Assembly (NCBI GenBank): GCA_949358305.1
Contig: OX442322.1
Coordinates: 930,001 to 994,000 of the forward strand
Origin: Strigamia acuminata
Lineage: Eukaryota > Arthropoda > Chilopoda > Geophilomorpha > Linotaeniidae
Length of the DNA stretch: 64,000 nucleotides
Direction: 5' to 3'
The notes under the pieces are model-generated. The model was not told the DNA's origin. It did not search any database and worked only from the letters and a program-made list of their open reading frames with translations. Below, piece by piece: positions 30,113-40,852 of the stretch. How positions within the stretch are numbered: position 1 is the first letter of the stretch; the number at the start of each line of letters is the position of its first letter. Both the position numbers and the translations under genes were made by a program.

Positions 30113-30119
30113 GTTTTTT
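30074..30119 (-). promoter_or_regulatory. -1 ribosomal frameshift signal at the end of G1 gag
   Basis: The heptamer A AAA AAC (30119-30113) is in the gag frame. After a 9-nt spacer the minus strand has a perfect 8-bp stem, CAGACAGA (30103-30096) with TCTGTCTG (30081-30074), around a 14-nt A-rich loop. The gag stop TAA (30088-30086) lies in the loop region. A -1 slip opens the next frame. Confidence 0.75.
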
Positions 30120-30660
30120 GTCAGTTCCTTGAATTTAGCTGTTAGCTTTTCTATCAATGCTTCGTTTTTGGCGGCTTCCTTCTCCTCCTTCCTTTTCTTT
30201 CGTTTCGGGCAATCTCTCCTCCAGTGTCCCATTTCGTTACAGTAATTACAAGGTTTTGTGGTGGAGTTATCTGTTTTTGGGTACGGTCGTCTCACGAATT
30301 CCTTTTTTTCATAGGGTTTATCGTTTTTCGGGTTGTGGTGCTCCGTTTTATTCGCTGTTTTCATTCGGGGTCGGTAGCTTGGGGCAATTTCTTTCCCCAT
30401 GTTGGCGTGGAGAATCTCTTCTTCTTGTTGGCTATCGCTGGTGTCCCCTCCTGAGTTTTGCTCGGAGTTACTTTCCCTCCCTTCTTCGAGATTAGTTGTG
30501 TCGGAGTTCGTACTGGCTCGGTAGGCTTTTGGAGCCGGTATTGGGTTCGAGGTGGCTTTATCGTTCACCTTTTTTGGTGGTGCGGCCTCGATTTCCCCGT
30601 TCAGGAAACTACGTGACTGGATCAGTCTTCCCGCATCGTGGTTTTTTGCGTGAATCCGCT
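30086..30660 (-). pseudogene. gag of G1, C-terminal part
   Basis: The frame continues in phase from 44703 across the G2 insertion. It carries a Pro/Ser/Glu-rich linker and one CCHC knuckle CNYCNEMGHWRRDC, then a basic stretch KRKKRKEEKE and a short helix before the TAA. It is part of the structural protein that packages RNA, and is broken here by G2. Confidence 0.75.
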
Positions 30661-32247
30661 TGTGATGATTACAAATCAATAGTTGTCAATGTTCACCATA
30701 GATGGCGCTGTTTAACCAACGCGCGTATTTCAAACTCGGTTAAAAACTAAAAAGTGTGATAAATAATTATTTAGACACGGTGAATAAAATATAACTATTT
30801 TATTCGATATAAATTAAGTATTAATTACTTGATGATGTTGATTCTATCGAATCAATGTCCACTTTACTTACCTGTCGAAGGGAACCAATCGGACCCTTCC
30901 GGACCCCAACTGGGCCCATCTGGACATAGTCACATATTAGGTCCGGACTAGTGACCCACGAATCCGCCGATTCGTACGCTGATTGGCTGTCGCCAATCTA
31001 GTAGTTCTACAGAACTATATAAGCATCAGTTTTCCACTTCCCCAAGGCTTGGCTTGATAACTGTAAATGTCTGTAATTGAATTGTTGTTATCGCTTGATT
31101 TCACTTTCTTATCGACACATCAGGCCTCCTCAGCTCTCAATGGATATGTAGACTTACTATCTCGTTATTGCTTGTTGTAAGGCCCATCTGGGAAGGCTAA
31201 CCTTGTAGACATGTTAATAACATGAAATGGCCCCGTAGTGTTAGCCAGCTGTTCTAAGGGACAGTAGGATTTCATACGGTGGCATAGTGTAGTGCTCATG
31301 CACGGGATTGACTAACCCGTTAAATAAATGTCACACTATATGATCGGTGATAGTCGCATCTATCTGAGCGATTCCTCGGACGAGGGTCAGACGCTCTGCC
31401 AAGAGCATGTGTGCGGGAGGTCCCACCCGAGCACGAAACAAACACGGACAAATGCTATTCCAGGGCGAATTGCGTATCATAGGTCCTTCCGTACTTTAGT
31501 GGTCGGCGAATGGCATATTTAAAGGCACACTACGCCGGGTTGGTAGCCCGTGAGAATTGTCCGTGAAGACATTTCGTTAAACAATTACTCAGGTATTGGT
31601 AATCCTGGAATTGGTAAATCCATAGGAATGTTTACCCGGTGGTTGGTACCACCGATAGCGATGTAAAGCGTACAAACAAATACTCGGCGCCTGATCACGA
31701 GATCTTGTCGTCGTAAGGCGTGCTGGCGGATGGAGTCTCAACAACTCCCGCGACGTTCTCTCAATTGTCGTGACGGTCCCCGCCCAATCATTATTTATAT
31801 AACAATTCATTTGTTATATTACTTTAATCACTTTACTTTTATTCATTTGGAACATGGAATATTCTGCCGAATATTCCGATTAATGCGAAGGACTCTTCGC
31901 ATATTTAGATATTCGAGCTGCGGACCAAATACGTCTCCGTAGCGATATTTGTGACGATGCCGCAAGTCAGCCGTATCCCTCTGGCTTCGCCCGGATCCTC
32001 AACCAGTTAATGCCGCCCGTTTACACGCGTCAAGAACCCATTTACTGTTATCATTAATATTTAGTAATAAATATGTTAAGTCACACTAAAACTGTAAGTT
32101 ATTTCTATTCAATCACATATTCATGTTTGTAAAGGCTTCCGTAGCTTATCTCGGTTATGTTGTTGCTAAACTTAGCAACGTCTTGTATAAACCGAATTAT
32201 CTATCTTAAAAGGACTAATAAATTGGCCCAAAAGTAGAATCGTCACA
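30661..32247 (+). repeat. G2 5' LTR
   Basis: It begins TGTGATGATTAC and ends AATCGTCACA. A CCAAT-like GATTGG/CCAAT pair and a TATATAAG box (31016-31023) mark the promoter. At 1587 bp it is long for a gypsy LTR. Short open frames in it are not convincing genes. Confidence 0.95.
31016..31023 (+). promoter_or_regulatory. TATA box of the G2 LTR
   Basis: TATATAAG lies 35-55 bp downstream of GATTGGCTG and CCAAT motifs, a typical RNA polymerase II promoter arrangement. The same box occurs in the 3' LTR at about 43471-43478. Confidence 0.6.
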
Positions 32248-32249
32248 AG

Positions 32250-32267
32250 TGGAGGTTCTACCGAGAT
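32250..32267 (+). other. primer-binding site of G2 (tRNA-Gln)
   Basis: TGGAGGTTCTACCGAGAT, two bases after the LTR, matches the complement of the 3' end of animal tRNA-Gln with one mismatch (T for C). Confidence 0.8.
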
Positions 32268-33374
32268 AGGCTGCCAAATTTTAAATAAAATTTGAAGTTT
32301 TGCATGTCTATGATGAATTCAAGTGGTGTAACGTTTATGGTGATTTTTGTGTGAAAAATAAATTTCGTTCGAGATTTATAAGTGTTTAATATATTTTATT
32401 CTGTTTTAGGACTTCTCGCAAGAAAAATAAGTGTAATACACTTTATTCCGATTTTCCGTCGGAGAAATTATGTGTTTTAACAAAACTAATAATTTCTACC
32501 GCGTGGTCAGGCCTAAAGGTCCAACCCCGAGAATAGGAGTCTTGCCCGAACTTGTTGAAGTTGGTTCCGCCCGGGTAACGTCATTTTGTCGTCGACAATC
32601 TGACAAAACCACGCGGTCGGGCCTAATTTTGAAAAGTTGACTTGTTGATGGAATTCTTAAAGAATTCTATCAATTTAATAGTTGTTTTAATTTCAGAATA
32701 TTCTTTTATATGTATTTTGCTTGAGACTTCAAGTTAAACCTAAATTTATTTACCTAAATAAAATAGAAAGAAAATTAACGCTTTTCGAAGGAATTAAAAT
32801 TTATATTTTTATTTCAAAGTGGGTTTACATTATTTTACAGACTTGATCTACATTAAAATGTTGGTTAAAAATCATGATCTCAAGTCATTGAAATCGAATT
32901 TTACGAATGGAATACCATTCGAATTTTAGCGAAGAAGAATTCTCGCTGTTTTGTTGCCAAGCAACCCGTGTTGTGCAGAAAAGCCGTCGATTCAAACGAA
33001 TTGGCGCGTCTTTTGAAATTACGAGTTTTAAAACTTTAAAAAAAATTCCATAAAGGTGATCATTCATTTATTAATAAATGTGGTGATATTTTAAATATTT
33101 TGAAAAGTATCCATTTTGTTTGGTGACTACGTCATAACACTGGAATCTGTCAAGATTACGGTTCCACGAACTTGATGATTTCCACCAATCTAGGACGAGA
33201 TTGGACTCTCGCGAGACTAGCGTTGATATTTGACCAATCAGAGAGGTGTATCGAAGTACCCTTACTTCCTTTCGAACTAGTGTGACCACTGCTTCGTTTG
33301 CGACCCTCCTGAACGTTTGCAACTTCATCGTTATCTCTCAGACTTAGGAAATTTTCTTAGTTTTAAGTTTAGTT
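32268..33374 (+). other. 5' leader of G2
   Basis: About 1.1 kb lie between the PBS and gag. Two related motifs, CGTGGTCAGGCCTAA (32502-32516) and CGCGGTCGGGCCTAA (32612-32626), sit 110 bp apart. A block around 32940-33010 (AGCAACCCG, TGTGCAGAAAAGCCG) resembles one near the 3' end of the element (42921-42955). Several GT dinucleotides could act as splice donors for the third ORF, but I cannot choose one. Confidence 0.5.
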
Positions 33375-35606
33375 ATGACTAATAACCAGCATCACATGAA
33401 CACCCGTGGTAAGGAAAGAACTTGTTTGACCGGTGGAATGAATCTATCCGGGTTTATACCTGTTCCTAATGGAATTGAAGAAGTGGGAAACCACGCGGTC
33501 CATAATGGCGTTTCAAATGAAACAGCCGGACCATCTGGAGAGAATAGAGCTCCACGTGAACCTACTCCGCCTGGAGAAGAGGAATGCATTCCTGAAGGTT
33601 CTCATTTAGGCCGAGGCAATCTATTATTTTGTCAGGATCACGGTTTGAACCCAAACCAATTTAGATCTTTGACCGAAGTGTTAGATTTTATACACGCGCC
33701 TCGTGCTACGTCGGAGCAATCCCATTCCCCAGCCAGCCAAAGATTAAATAATTTTAGTCCCACTCCTTCGACGCCTATTTCTAGATATAGAAATAAAAAT
33801 GCACAACCTCCTCGTCAAGATCAGTCGAATTTGACACCAGGAGATTTTAATCGTGCTTTTCAACAACGATTACGAGCGAATAACTTCGCTCGCAACCGAC
33901 AAAGAGGATTTACAAATCCAGAAAACTTTGAGAATACGTTCAACAGAGCGAATTTGGGTCCGCCTAACATGGCCAACCCTAATCCAAGTTTTCCAAACGG
34001 ATCAAATAGTTGTCCGAATCTCGCTGGAAATTTGAACCCAAATTCAGGTGTGACAAGAGGTCCAAACCGTCGTTTTGACCCAAACTCTAGATTTGCAAAC
34101 AATTCTAGTCCAGCACCTAACATGCAAAGGGGTCACCCAGTTCCTCCGAACTCGAATAACCCAAATAATCCTTCTACTGGAACTCCAGGAAATTCAAATA
34201 ACTATTTGAATCAGGGTGCGCCAGATAATTCGAACTATCGTCCGAATTTTGGTAATCAAGAAAATTCGAACAACCGCCCGAATTTTGACAATCCGGGTAA
34301 TTCTAATAATCATTCGAATTATGGGAACCGAGGCAATTCGAATAACCATTCGAACTTTGGTAACCACAGCAGGTCAAATCAAGGAGGGTCGAATAATTTC
34401 AACCCTAATAGTGGTGGCTCAAGTCAAAATAACTCGAGTCAACCAAAAAATAATGGCGGGTCGTCAAACGACAACTCGCGCCCCCCTAGTAGTTTTAGAA
34501 TGACGGCTGATGACCTCGCGTCAATTGCCACAACCATGCACAAATTAATGCAGGCTGGAAAAAGTTCCGCCACTGTCCCTCAAACTAACAGTTTGAAACC
34601 CCCAGATATCCCTGTATTCTCAGGAAAAGCAGAAGAAAGCGAACGCTTTCTCAATATTGTAAAAAATGTCGCTTTTCTGCGAAACATGTCACTCGATGAC
34701 ATGCTTGTTAAAGGCGTTGCTGGTTATCTAACCGAGCAAGCGCATGGTTGGTTTCATGAACGAAGAGAAGATTTTATATCTTGGGAAGTATTTGAACAGG
34801 CGTTCAAAGAACGATTTGTAGCCACTCGACAAGAGCGGACGAACCAACTAACTAAGTTGAAACAACTGGAAACAGAAAGTCTTTACGACTTTATGCACAA
34901 ATATTACCAGTTATGGATATTACAAGACAGTCTTGATGCAAAAGGGGCTGGTTGTCTTTTTATCGGGAGTGTAACTCCTGCTAATGATTTGCTTTTGCAT
35001 ACGCAAGGCATAGCGGATTTACCTCTGACAGAGATTTATTCCGTTATAACGAAAAATAAAGGCTTGTACAGTCGTACAGCTAATGGAGCAAGGGAAAATA
35101 TCTCCAATCCAGTTGTTTTCCCACCTCGGAAAACTGACACTCGTCCTCAGCCGAAGACAAATGCTAAATCTTTAACTTTGGATTCACAAGAACAACTTAA
35201 TATTTGTGAAGAAGAGTTACCAGAGGAATGCGAGGCCGTCTATTTAATAAATGGAGTAGTAGATCAGACCAGACGTGGTCAATTAGTTTGTTACCACTGT
35301 AAGAAACCAGGACACATGCGTCGAGAATGTCCAGATTTAAAACCACGTGCAAAGTTCAACTCTGAAGAGTTGCCAAAACGAAGTACGCCAGATTCCCCGA
35401 CTGTGGATCCTACTTCTAAACGTCCTAATAACAGATGGATAACTCAAGAAGTGTTGGATGCAACACTGGATGCTAAACTTGATGCGAAATTAAATACTTT
35501 TGAAAATAAGTTACAAACTTCGCTGACTAACTCGTTGGCAGAAATGGTCAAGACTTTGATCAAGCCCGAATCTGCTGATTCAAGTGCGACTAGTTCAAAA
35601 AACTAG
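33375..35606 (+). CDS. gag protein of G2
   Basis: This 743-residue frame starts MTNNQHHMNTRG. The N-terminal third is Pro/Ser/Glu rich. Residues about 175-375 are extremely rich in Asn, Gly, Pro and Ser, with tandem units such as NSNNHSNYGNRG. A retrotransposon gag core follows (about 410-560, with PVFSGKAEESERFL and AHGWFHERREDF). One CCHC knuckle CYHCKKPGHMRREC lies at about 639, then a Lys-rich tail and a helix of the type LDATLDAKLDAKLN. The stop TAG directly follows the slippery heptamer. It forms the particle and packages the RNA. The Asn-rich low-complexity part is unusual and might promote phase separation or assembly; that is inference. Confidence 0.88.
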   Translation: MTNNQHHMNTRGKERTCLTGGMNLSGFIPVPNGIEEVGNHAVHNGVSNETAGPSGENRAPREPTPPGEEECIPEGSHLGRGNLLFCQDHGLNPNQFRSLTEVLDFIHAPRATSEQSHSPASQRLNNFSPTPSTPISRYRNKNAQPPRQDQSNLTPGDFNRAFQQRLRANNFARNRQRGFTNPENFENTFNRANLGPPNMANPNPSFPNGSNSCPNLAGNLNPNSGVTRGPNRRFDPNSRFANNSSPAPNMQRGHPVPPNSNNPNNPSTGTPGNSNNYLNQGAPDNSNYRPNFGNQENSNNRPNFDNPGNSNNHSNYGNRGNSNNHSNFGNHSRSNQGGSNNFNPNSGGSSQNNSSQPKNNGGSSNDNSRPPSSFRMTADDLASIATTMHKLMQAGKSSATVPQTNSLKPPDIPVFSGKAEESERFLNIVKNVAFLRNMSLDDMLVKGVAGYLTEQAHGWFHERREDFISWEVFEQAFKERFVATRQERTNQLTKLKQLETESLYDFMHKYYQLWILQDSLDAKGAGCLFIGSVTPANDLLLHTQGIADLPLTEIYSVITKNKGLYSRTANGARENISNPVVFPPRKTDTRPQPKTNAKSLTLDSQEQLNICEEELPEECEAVYLINGVVDQTRRGQLVCYHCKKPGHMRRECPDLKPRAKFNSEELPKRSTPDSPTVDPTSKRPNNRWITQEVLDATLDAKLDAKLNTFENKLQTSLTNSLAEMVKTLIKPESADSSATSSKN

Positions 35607-35637
35607 ATCCGGGGGACGAAGGTTTATTCCATCCCCC
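35597..35637 (+). promoter_or_regulatory. -1 ribosomal frameshift signal between G2 gag and pol
   Basis: The heptamer A AAA AAC (35597-35603) is in the gag frame and is immediately followed by the stop TAG (35604-35606). A 7-nt spacer leads to a perfect 6-bp stem GGGGGA (35611-35616) and TCCCCC (35632-35637). A -1 slip enters the pol frame, which is open from there on. No other start for pol is needed. Confidence 0.88.
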
Positions 35638-38600
35638 AGAAGTGGCTAATGCTACGTCGGAATCTTTGTTTATGGATGTAGACACAATTTGTCTTGAAGT
35701 AGCCACTAGTCATAGTGGCGGAGTAGAGGAAAATCTGCAAGAAATGACAGAACAATTAAAAAATCTGACATTGTTTCCACACAAGTGCTACACGAAGAAA
35801 TTCTGTAGACTCCGCCGACTCAACAGAGTCATAGGTGGTAATAATTTGCACAATATTACTTTGGGTAATAATAAAGATGATCCTCGAATGAAGATCACAA
35901 TTGGTGGGCTCACCTACAACGCGCTCATGGATACAGGAGCATCTCAATGTTACATTGGGGAACAACTCTTGTCTGAAACTCAGGCTTTGCCAGAATTTTT
36001 GCAAGAAGCCCCTAGAAATATGTTGGTTAACGCTGTAGGCGTAGCACACAAGCCTGTCGGACAAATAACTTTGTGCGTGCAATGGGCTGATGAATTTACA
36101 CCAATGAATTTCATCGTTTTAGCAAAACGAGTTTGTGGCTTGATACTTGGTCACAATTTCATGCGCAGACAGAAAATTAGTCCGCATCCACATTTACAAG
36201 AGTTCTCTTGTGCAGATAAACCTAATTGGTCCGCCCCTTATGAGTCGGAAGAAGCCAATTTGGCCCTCGCCCCGTTAAATCGAATTACTTTCGATTATTT
36301 AGGACTGTCGTCCATTCTCAACTCAATTGAGTTAACAGACACTCCTGTGTTGACTTGGGATGAAAAATTAGTTGAGGAGAGCGACTGCACTCCGGAGCAA
36401 AGATTAGCACTTCGCGAAGTGGTTAAATCGATACCGAATGTATTTCGTGATCAAGTTGGGTGCACTAACGTGACCCAGCATCGTATTAAGTTCAAAGAAG
36501 GGCATTCATTGCCCAAAATGCAGTATAGAATGTATAACCCGGCCAAGAGAGCCATTATGACCAAACTAGCTGCAGAATTGGAACAGGATGGACTCATTGA
36601 AAAGGCCAAGGGGCCCTTCATAAGTCATCCCGTCATTGTTGCGAAGCCTGACGGCTCGTATAGGATGTGCATTGACTACCGGTGGCTAAATGCCATCACC
36701 GAAGTCGAAGTAATACAAATGCCAAGTATTGACCTTTTATTGCATAATACTGGTCCTGCTAGGTATTTTACGTCAATTGACCTTGTCAAAGGTTACTACC
36801 AAGTCGAGATGTGTAAAGAAGATCGACCAAAGACGGCATTTTACACGCCAAATGGTCCATATCAGTTTGTGCGAATGCCGTTTGGCCTTTGCAATGCGCC
36901 TTGTACTTTCCAGCGTCTGATGGAAGGCATTTTAGGCTCAGCTTTGCAAGACTACGCGTTAGTTTATTTGGATGACGTAATTGTGTATTCAGATAATTGG
37001 GATGATCATCTCAAACACGTTCGAGATGTTCTAGAAAGGCTTAACCAAGCCAACATGACAATAAATAAAGCGAAATCTCGTTTTGGGCGTACAGAATTAA
37101 AATTCTTGGGCCACTGGATTAAACCCGAAGGTCTCTTCGGTGATCCCGATAAAATATCGGCGATTATGAAATTTCCCACCCCCACGTGTGCTAAAGACAT
37201 TCAGCGCTTTCACGGCATGACTAACTTCTTCAGGAAGTTTGTTCCAAATCACGGAACTATTGCCGCACCATACACACGTATGATGAATGAGAAAACTCCA
37301 TTTGAATGGGGAGATGAGCAGACAGAAGCTTTTAATAAAATTAAAGAGCTACTTTGTGGTGACAATTGTCTACACAAACCAGATATGACTTTACCATTTG
37401 TTGTCATGACTGACGCTTCACATGAAGGCTTAGGAGCTGTCCTTTGCCAAGACGTCGATATATTCGATGAAAAGAAGCAGAAAAACATTTCTGTACCCAA
37501 ACCTGTAGCTTATGCAAGCAGAGTTTTACGTGGAGCGGAGAAGCGTTATACAACGCCGGAACTCGAATGTCTCGCAGTTGTGTGGGCTATTGATCGATTT
37601 AAACCATATCTCGAATATGGTACATTCACTTTAGAGTCAGATGCAGAAGCACTGAAATGGTTGATGCGAACGCCTGAACCATCTGGGAAATTTGGCCGAT
37701 GGGCCTTAAGAATCCAATGTGGAAATTTTAAAATTGTTTTTCGAAAAGGTGCTGCTAACCAAGTTGCAGATGCACTTTCTAGAGCCCCACTAACAGAGGA
37801 AGACATTCCTCTTCGAGATCATGTGGAACCTGTCGAAATTAAACAATACTGGCCTGAGTGGGACGGAAATCCTTCTGTTTCATTAAATCGTGCCCCAGAA
37901 AAACGAGAATATTTGGCTAGTGTGCGTTCCTATTTTTCTGAAAATTCTAAAGAATGTTCTGAAGAAAAGGAGGGGGAGGAAGTACAAGAAACCTTGTACA
38001 GTGCGTTGACTGAAGTACTTAAAGAAGTCCCTCCTACAAGGAGAGAAATAATAAATGCTCAATTACTAGATAATGAATGCAAACGCATTCGAGAATATTT
38101 ATTGAATAACAAGGTTGTTGGGATACCACAATCTGAAATAAAAGAATGGAAAAACAAAGTCAAAAATTATTGTTTAGACAAAAAAGAAGTTGATGGTGAT
38201 CAAATGATCATCTATTTTAACCCTTCATTCGAAGAGGAATTAAACGATTCGGGAAATGGCTTTAAAGCCGTTGTACCCAGTGCACTTGTAAAGCGAGTAC
38301 TCTTCGCTTGTCATGGCCACCCCCTAAGCGGTCACGCTGGGATGAGTAAGACGCTTGAGAAAACGCGTTTAATATATTTCTGGCCTGGTATGAGTAGAAG
38401 TGTCAGGAACTACGTCAAAAGCTGCACGCACTGTGCTCAGTACAAGCCTATTCAACAGAAAAGGCACGCAGCTCCTTACACGCCACACAACATGACCAAT
38501 CCTTGGGAATGTATTAATATGGACTTGATGGGCCCAAAACCCGCGGGAAGGTCCCAAAACCAGTATATTTTTGTCATTATTGACAATTGTACCAAGTTCG

Positions 38601-39802
38601 TTGAAATTAAGGCTTTGACAAAAGCCACGAGCGCTAACTGCGTTCAAGAATTAAGATCTGTTACAAACAGATGGGGACACCCCAAAAAGATTGTGAGCGA
38701 TAACGGAAAACAATTTGTTTCCGATATTTACAATGAGTATTGCGAAATGTACAACATTCGCCCGTCTCATACGAGCACGTATCATGCTCAGGCGAACCCG
38801 ACAGAGCGAGCCAATAGAGATATAAAGACGATGCTGGCCCTGTACACAGATGTGCACACGCAATGGCCGCGTTATTTAGACGAATTTGCATTCGCAATGC
38901 GAAATAATGTTTCGGCAGCAACGGGCTCAAGCCCGATGTTACTGAACACCGGACGAATCGTAACATTACCTTTCGACCCAAGGATTATTAAACATGCCAA
39001 TCCATTTGACAAAGAAAATCCAGAAAAATATGTCAGGGTATTATTAGATATATTACGCAGATCGCATCAAGAGATGCATCGCAGAATTCAATTGAATTTT
39101 GAACGACATAGAAAAATACACGAACAAAAGTTCGTAATTACGGAGTTCGAAGTTGGAGATTTAGTTTGGAAACAAACTCACATTCTCTCGTGCGCAGATA
39201 AAAATATCTCCGCTGGATTTGCCGAGAAGAGAGATGGTCCGTGGGAAATTACTAAAGTACTTCCTGGCGGAGCGTATAAATTACGCAAATTAGCTGATGG
39301 TTCAATTGAAAAATCAGTGAATATTAAAGCGTTGTACCCCTATACTCCGTCGTACCCGATTGAGACTTGGAAAGTAGGACAAAAGTCCGCCTCCTACTCG
39401 CCTCAAGAAAATCCTAAATGGATGGACGAAAGTAATCAACTTCCGGATGCTGAAGAAATGGAATTAATTCCTGAAACTTCTTCAGAAATTCCAATGGAAT
39501 TATCCGACTCAACTTCGGTGCAAATTGACAAATCTGCGCCCATTAAGTCTAAACATAGACATAGACAACGATTAACTGCTATGGAAAGGAAAGCGGCGTT
39601 AAAAAGAGGCGAAGTTCCAAAGAAACCGCCTCGAAAACCCCGCAAACCCCAACCGATAGTTCCACGAACTAGCACTCGTCCACGACGAGAACGAAAACCA
39701 AATCCTAAATATGCAGATGAAAATTTCGTGCGAAACATCACTGTAGTATTTAAAAAACCATACCAACAACGAGGAAAAGCCTCAAAGTTCTGTTGGAATT
39801 GA
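35604..39802 (+). CDS. gypsy pol polyprotein of G2
   Basis: Pol is entered by frameshift; the frame is open from the slippery site. The first plausible internal ATG is at 35672 but is probably not used. Domains, with rough residues from 35642, are: protease ALMDTGASQCYI (about 98), RT with RMCIDYRWLNA (337), RMPFGLCNAPCTFQR and VYLDDVIVY (441), RNase H VMTDASHEGLGAV (588) and TPELECLAVVWAI, and integrase HHCC module HGHPLSGHAG with CTHCAQYKP (892-935). The catalytic core has INMDLMGPK, IVSDNGKQFVS and NPTERANRD (959-1055), and the C-terminal domain has VWKQTHILSCADK and KRDGPWEI. The tail is strongly basic (RKPRKPQ, RPRRERKPN). All catalytic residues I can check are present. Confidence 0.93.
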
Positions 39803-40852
39803 TAAGTTTTATTCAAAACTTGAAGACTGTAATTATTTACATGTCAGACAGGTGTAGTGATTTATAATCTCAACACCGGGGGACAAGATATTACGATATT
39901 TATCGAAATTTGTATTAAAATATGAATTTGTTGCGATAAGTCAAAATATTCGATAGAATATTTTATTATGTGGTCAGATTTATATGTATTTTAATTAAAA
40001 TACAGAGAATTACTTTGAAAGGTGATAATCTCGCGTAATTACGAAGGTACGAGACTTACGAGGTGTGATTAAACCTCGAACCCGACAATTAATAGGGAAT
40101 AAAATTCCCAGGGTTCATTGCACACAAACACTTCGTAAAAAACACGGATACTAGTGACTTCGTCCCTTCGACCCGTCTTCATTTTTCGACTCGAGATTTA
40201 TACGCTAATTCAATTAGCGACTTCAGCAAGGAAAACAAGCTTCAACAGTAAGTAGTTTTCAAATATATTCTTTGACCAAAGAATTGAAAAAATTGTTCGC
40301 AACAATTGAAAATATCGGCGTCCCGATAAAAGTTAAAAAATTCACGTGTATTATAAGCGTGAATCGGCATTAAATCACTCTGGAAGTTTAGCTATTCAGT
40401 CGAATAGTTGGGTTAAATTTAATAATTATTTATTAAGTTTAAGTACGTGGGCACTAATTATTTAAATCAAGTCGCGGTCGAGGCTTGCATAAATTATTTA
40501 GCGGTGAATTTTCGATTTGAGATATTCATTAGACTAAGTGTTAATTAATTAATACGAAAAGTTATCTTTGATACTCGGAAGTTGGATTAAATAGTTTAAA
40601 GAAACTAAGGGGATTTTTCTTTTGAAAATTCAACAAGTTGCGATTTTCGATGAAAAATCGCTGTCAGGCGAGTCCATTCTCGTGTCATAAACACAAGGGG
40701 AATGTGACTCATTAGTGTCACGTGTTAGGGGTTATAAATAACTCGAGCTGTGTATTTTTCGTTGCGAACAATACGTTTTAATTCTTTGGACTCAAGGAAT
40801 GATTATTTAGAGTGGAATTATTTTTAATAAAATAATTTATTTGCGTCTGCAG
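39803..40852 (+). other. spacer between G2 pol and third ORF
   Basis: This AT-rich kilobase has no coding frame of note. It includes a TATAAATA box at 40733-40740 and ends in TTTGCGTCTGCAG, a strong 3' splice site consensus, directly before an ATG. It is probably an intron end and/or an internal promoter region serving the third ORF. Confidence 0.55.
40840..40852 (+). promoter_or_regulatory. splice-acceptor-like site abutting the G2 third ORF
   Basis: TTTGCGTCTGCAG ends one base before ATGGGAGG. A pyrimidine-leaning tract with CAG fits a 3' splice site. Placing it next to the start codon would put the third ORF first on a spliced subgenomic RNA, as env is in retroviruses. The matching donor is not identified. 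Confidence 0.6.

Noticed and set aside
31328-31942. Small open frames within the G2 LTRs, present in both copies
   Set aside because: They are identical because the LTRs are identical. They overlap each other on both strands and show no domain.
33400-33412. GTGGTAAGG early in G2 gag as splice donor for the third ORF
   Set aside because: It is a decent donor, but joining to the acceptor at 40852 in that phase puts a stop a few codons later. It could work only if the third ORF starts at its own ATG, so I leave the donor undetermined.
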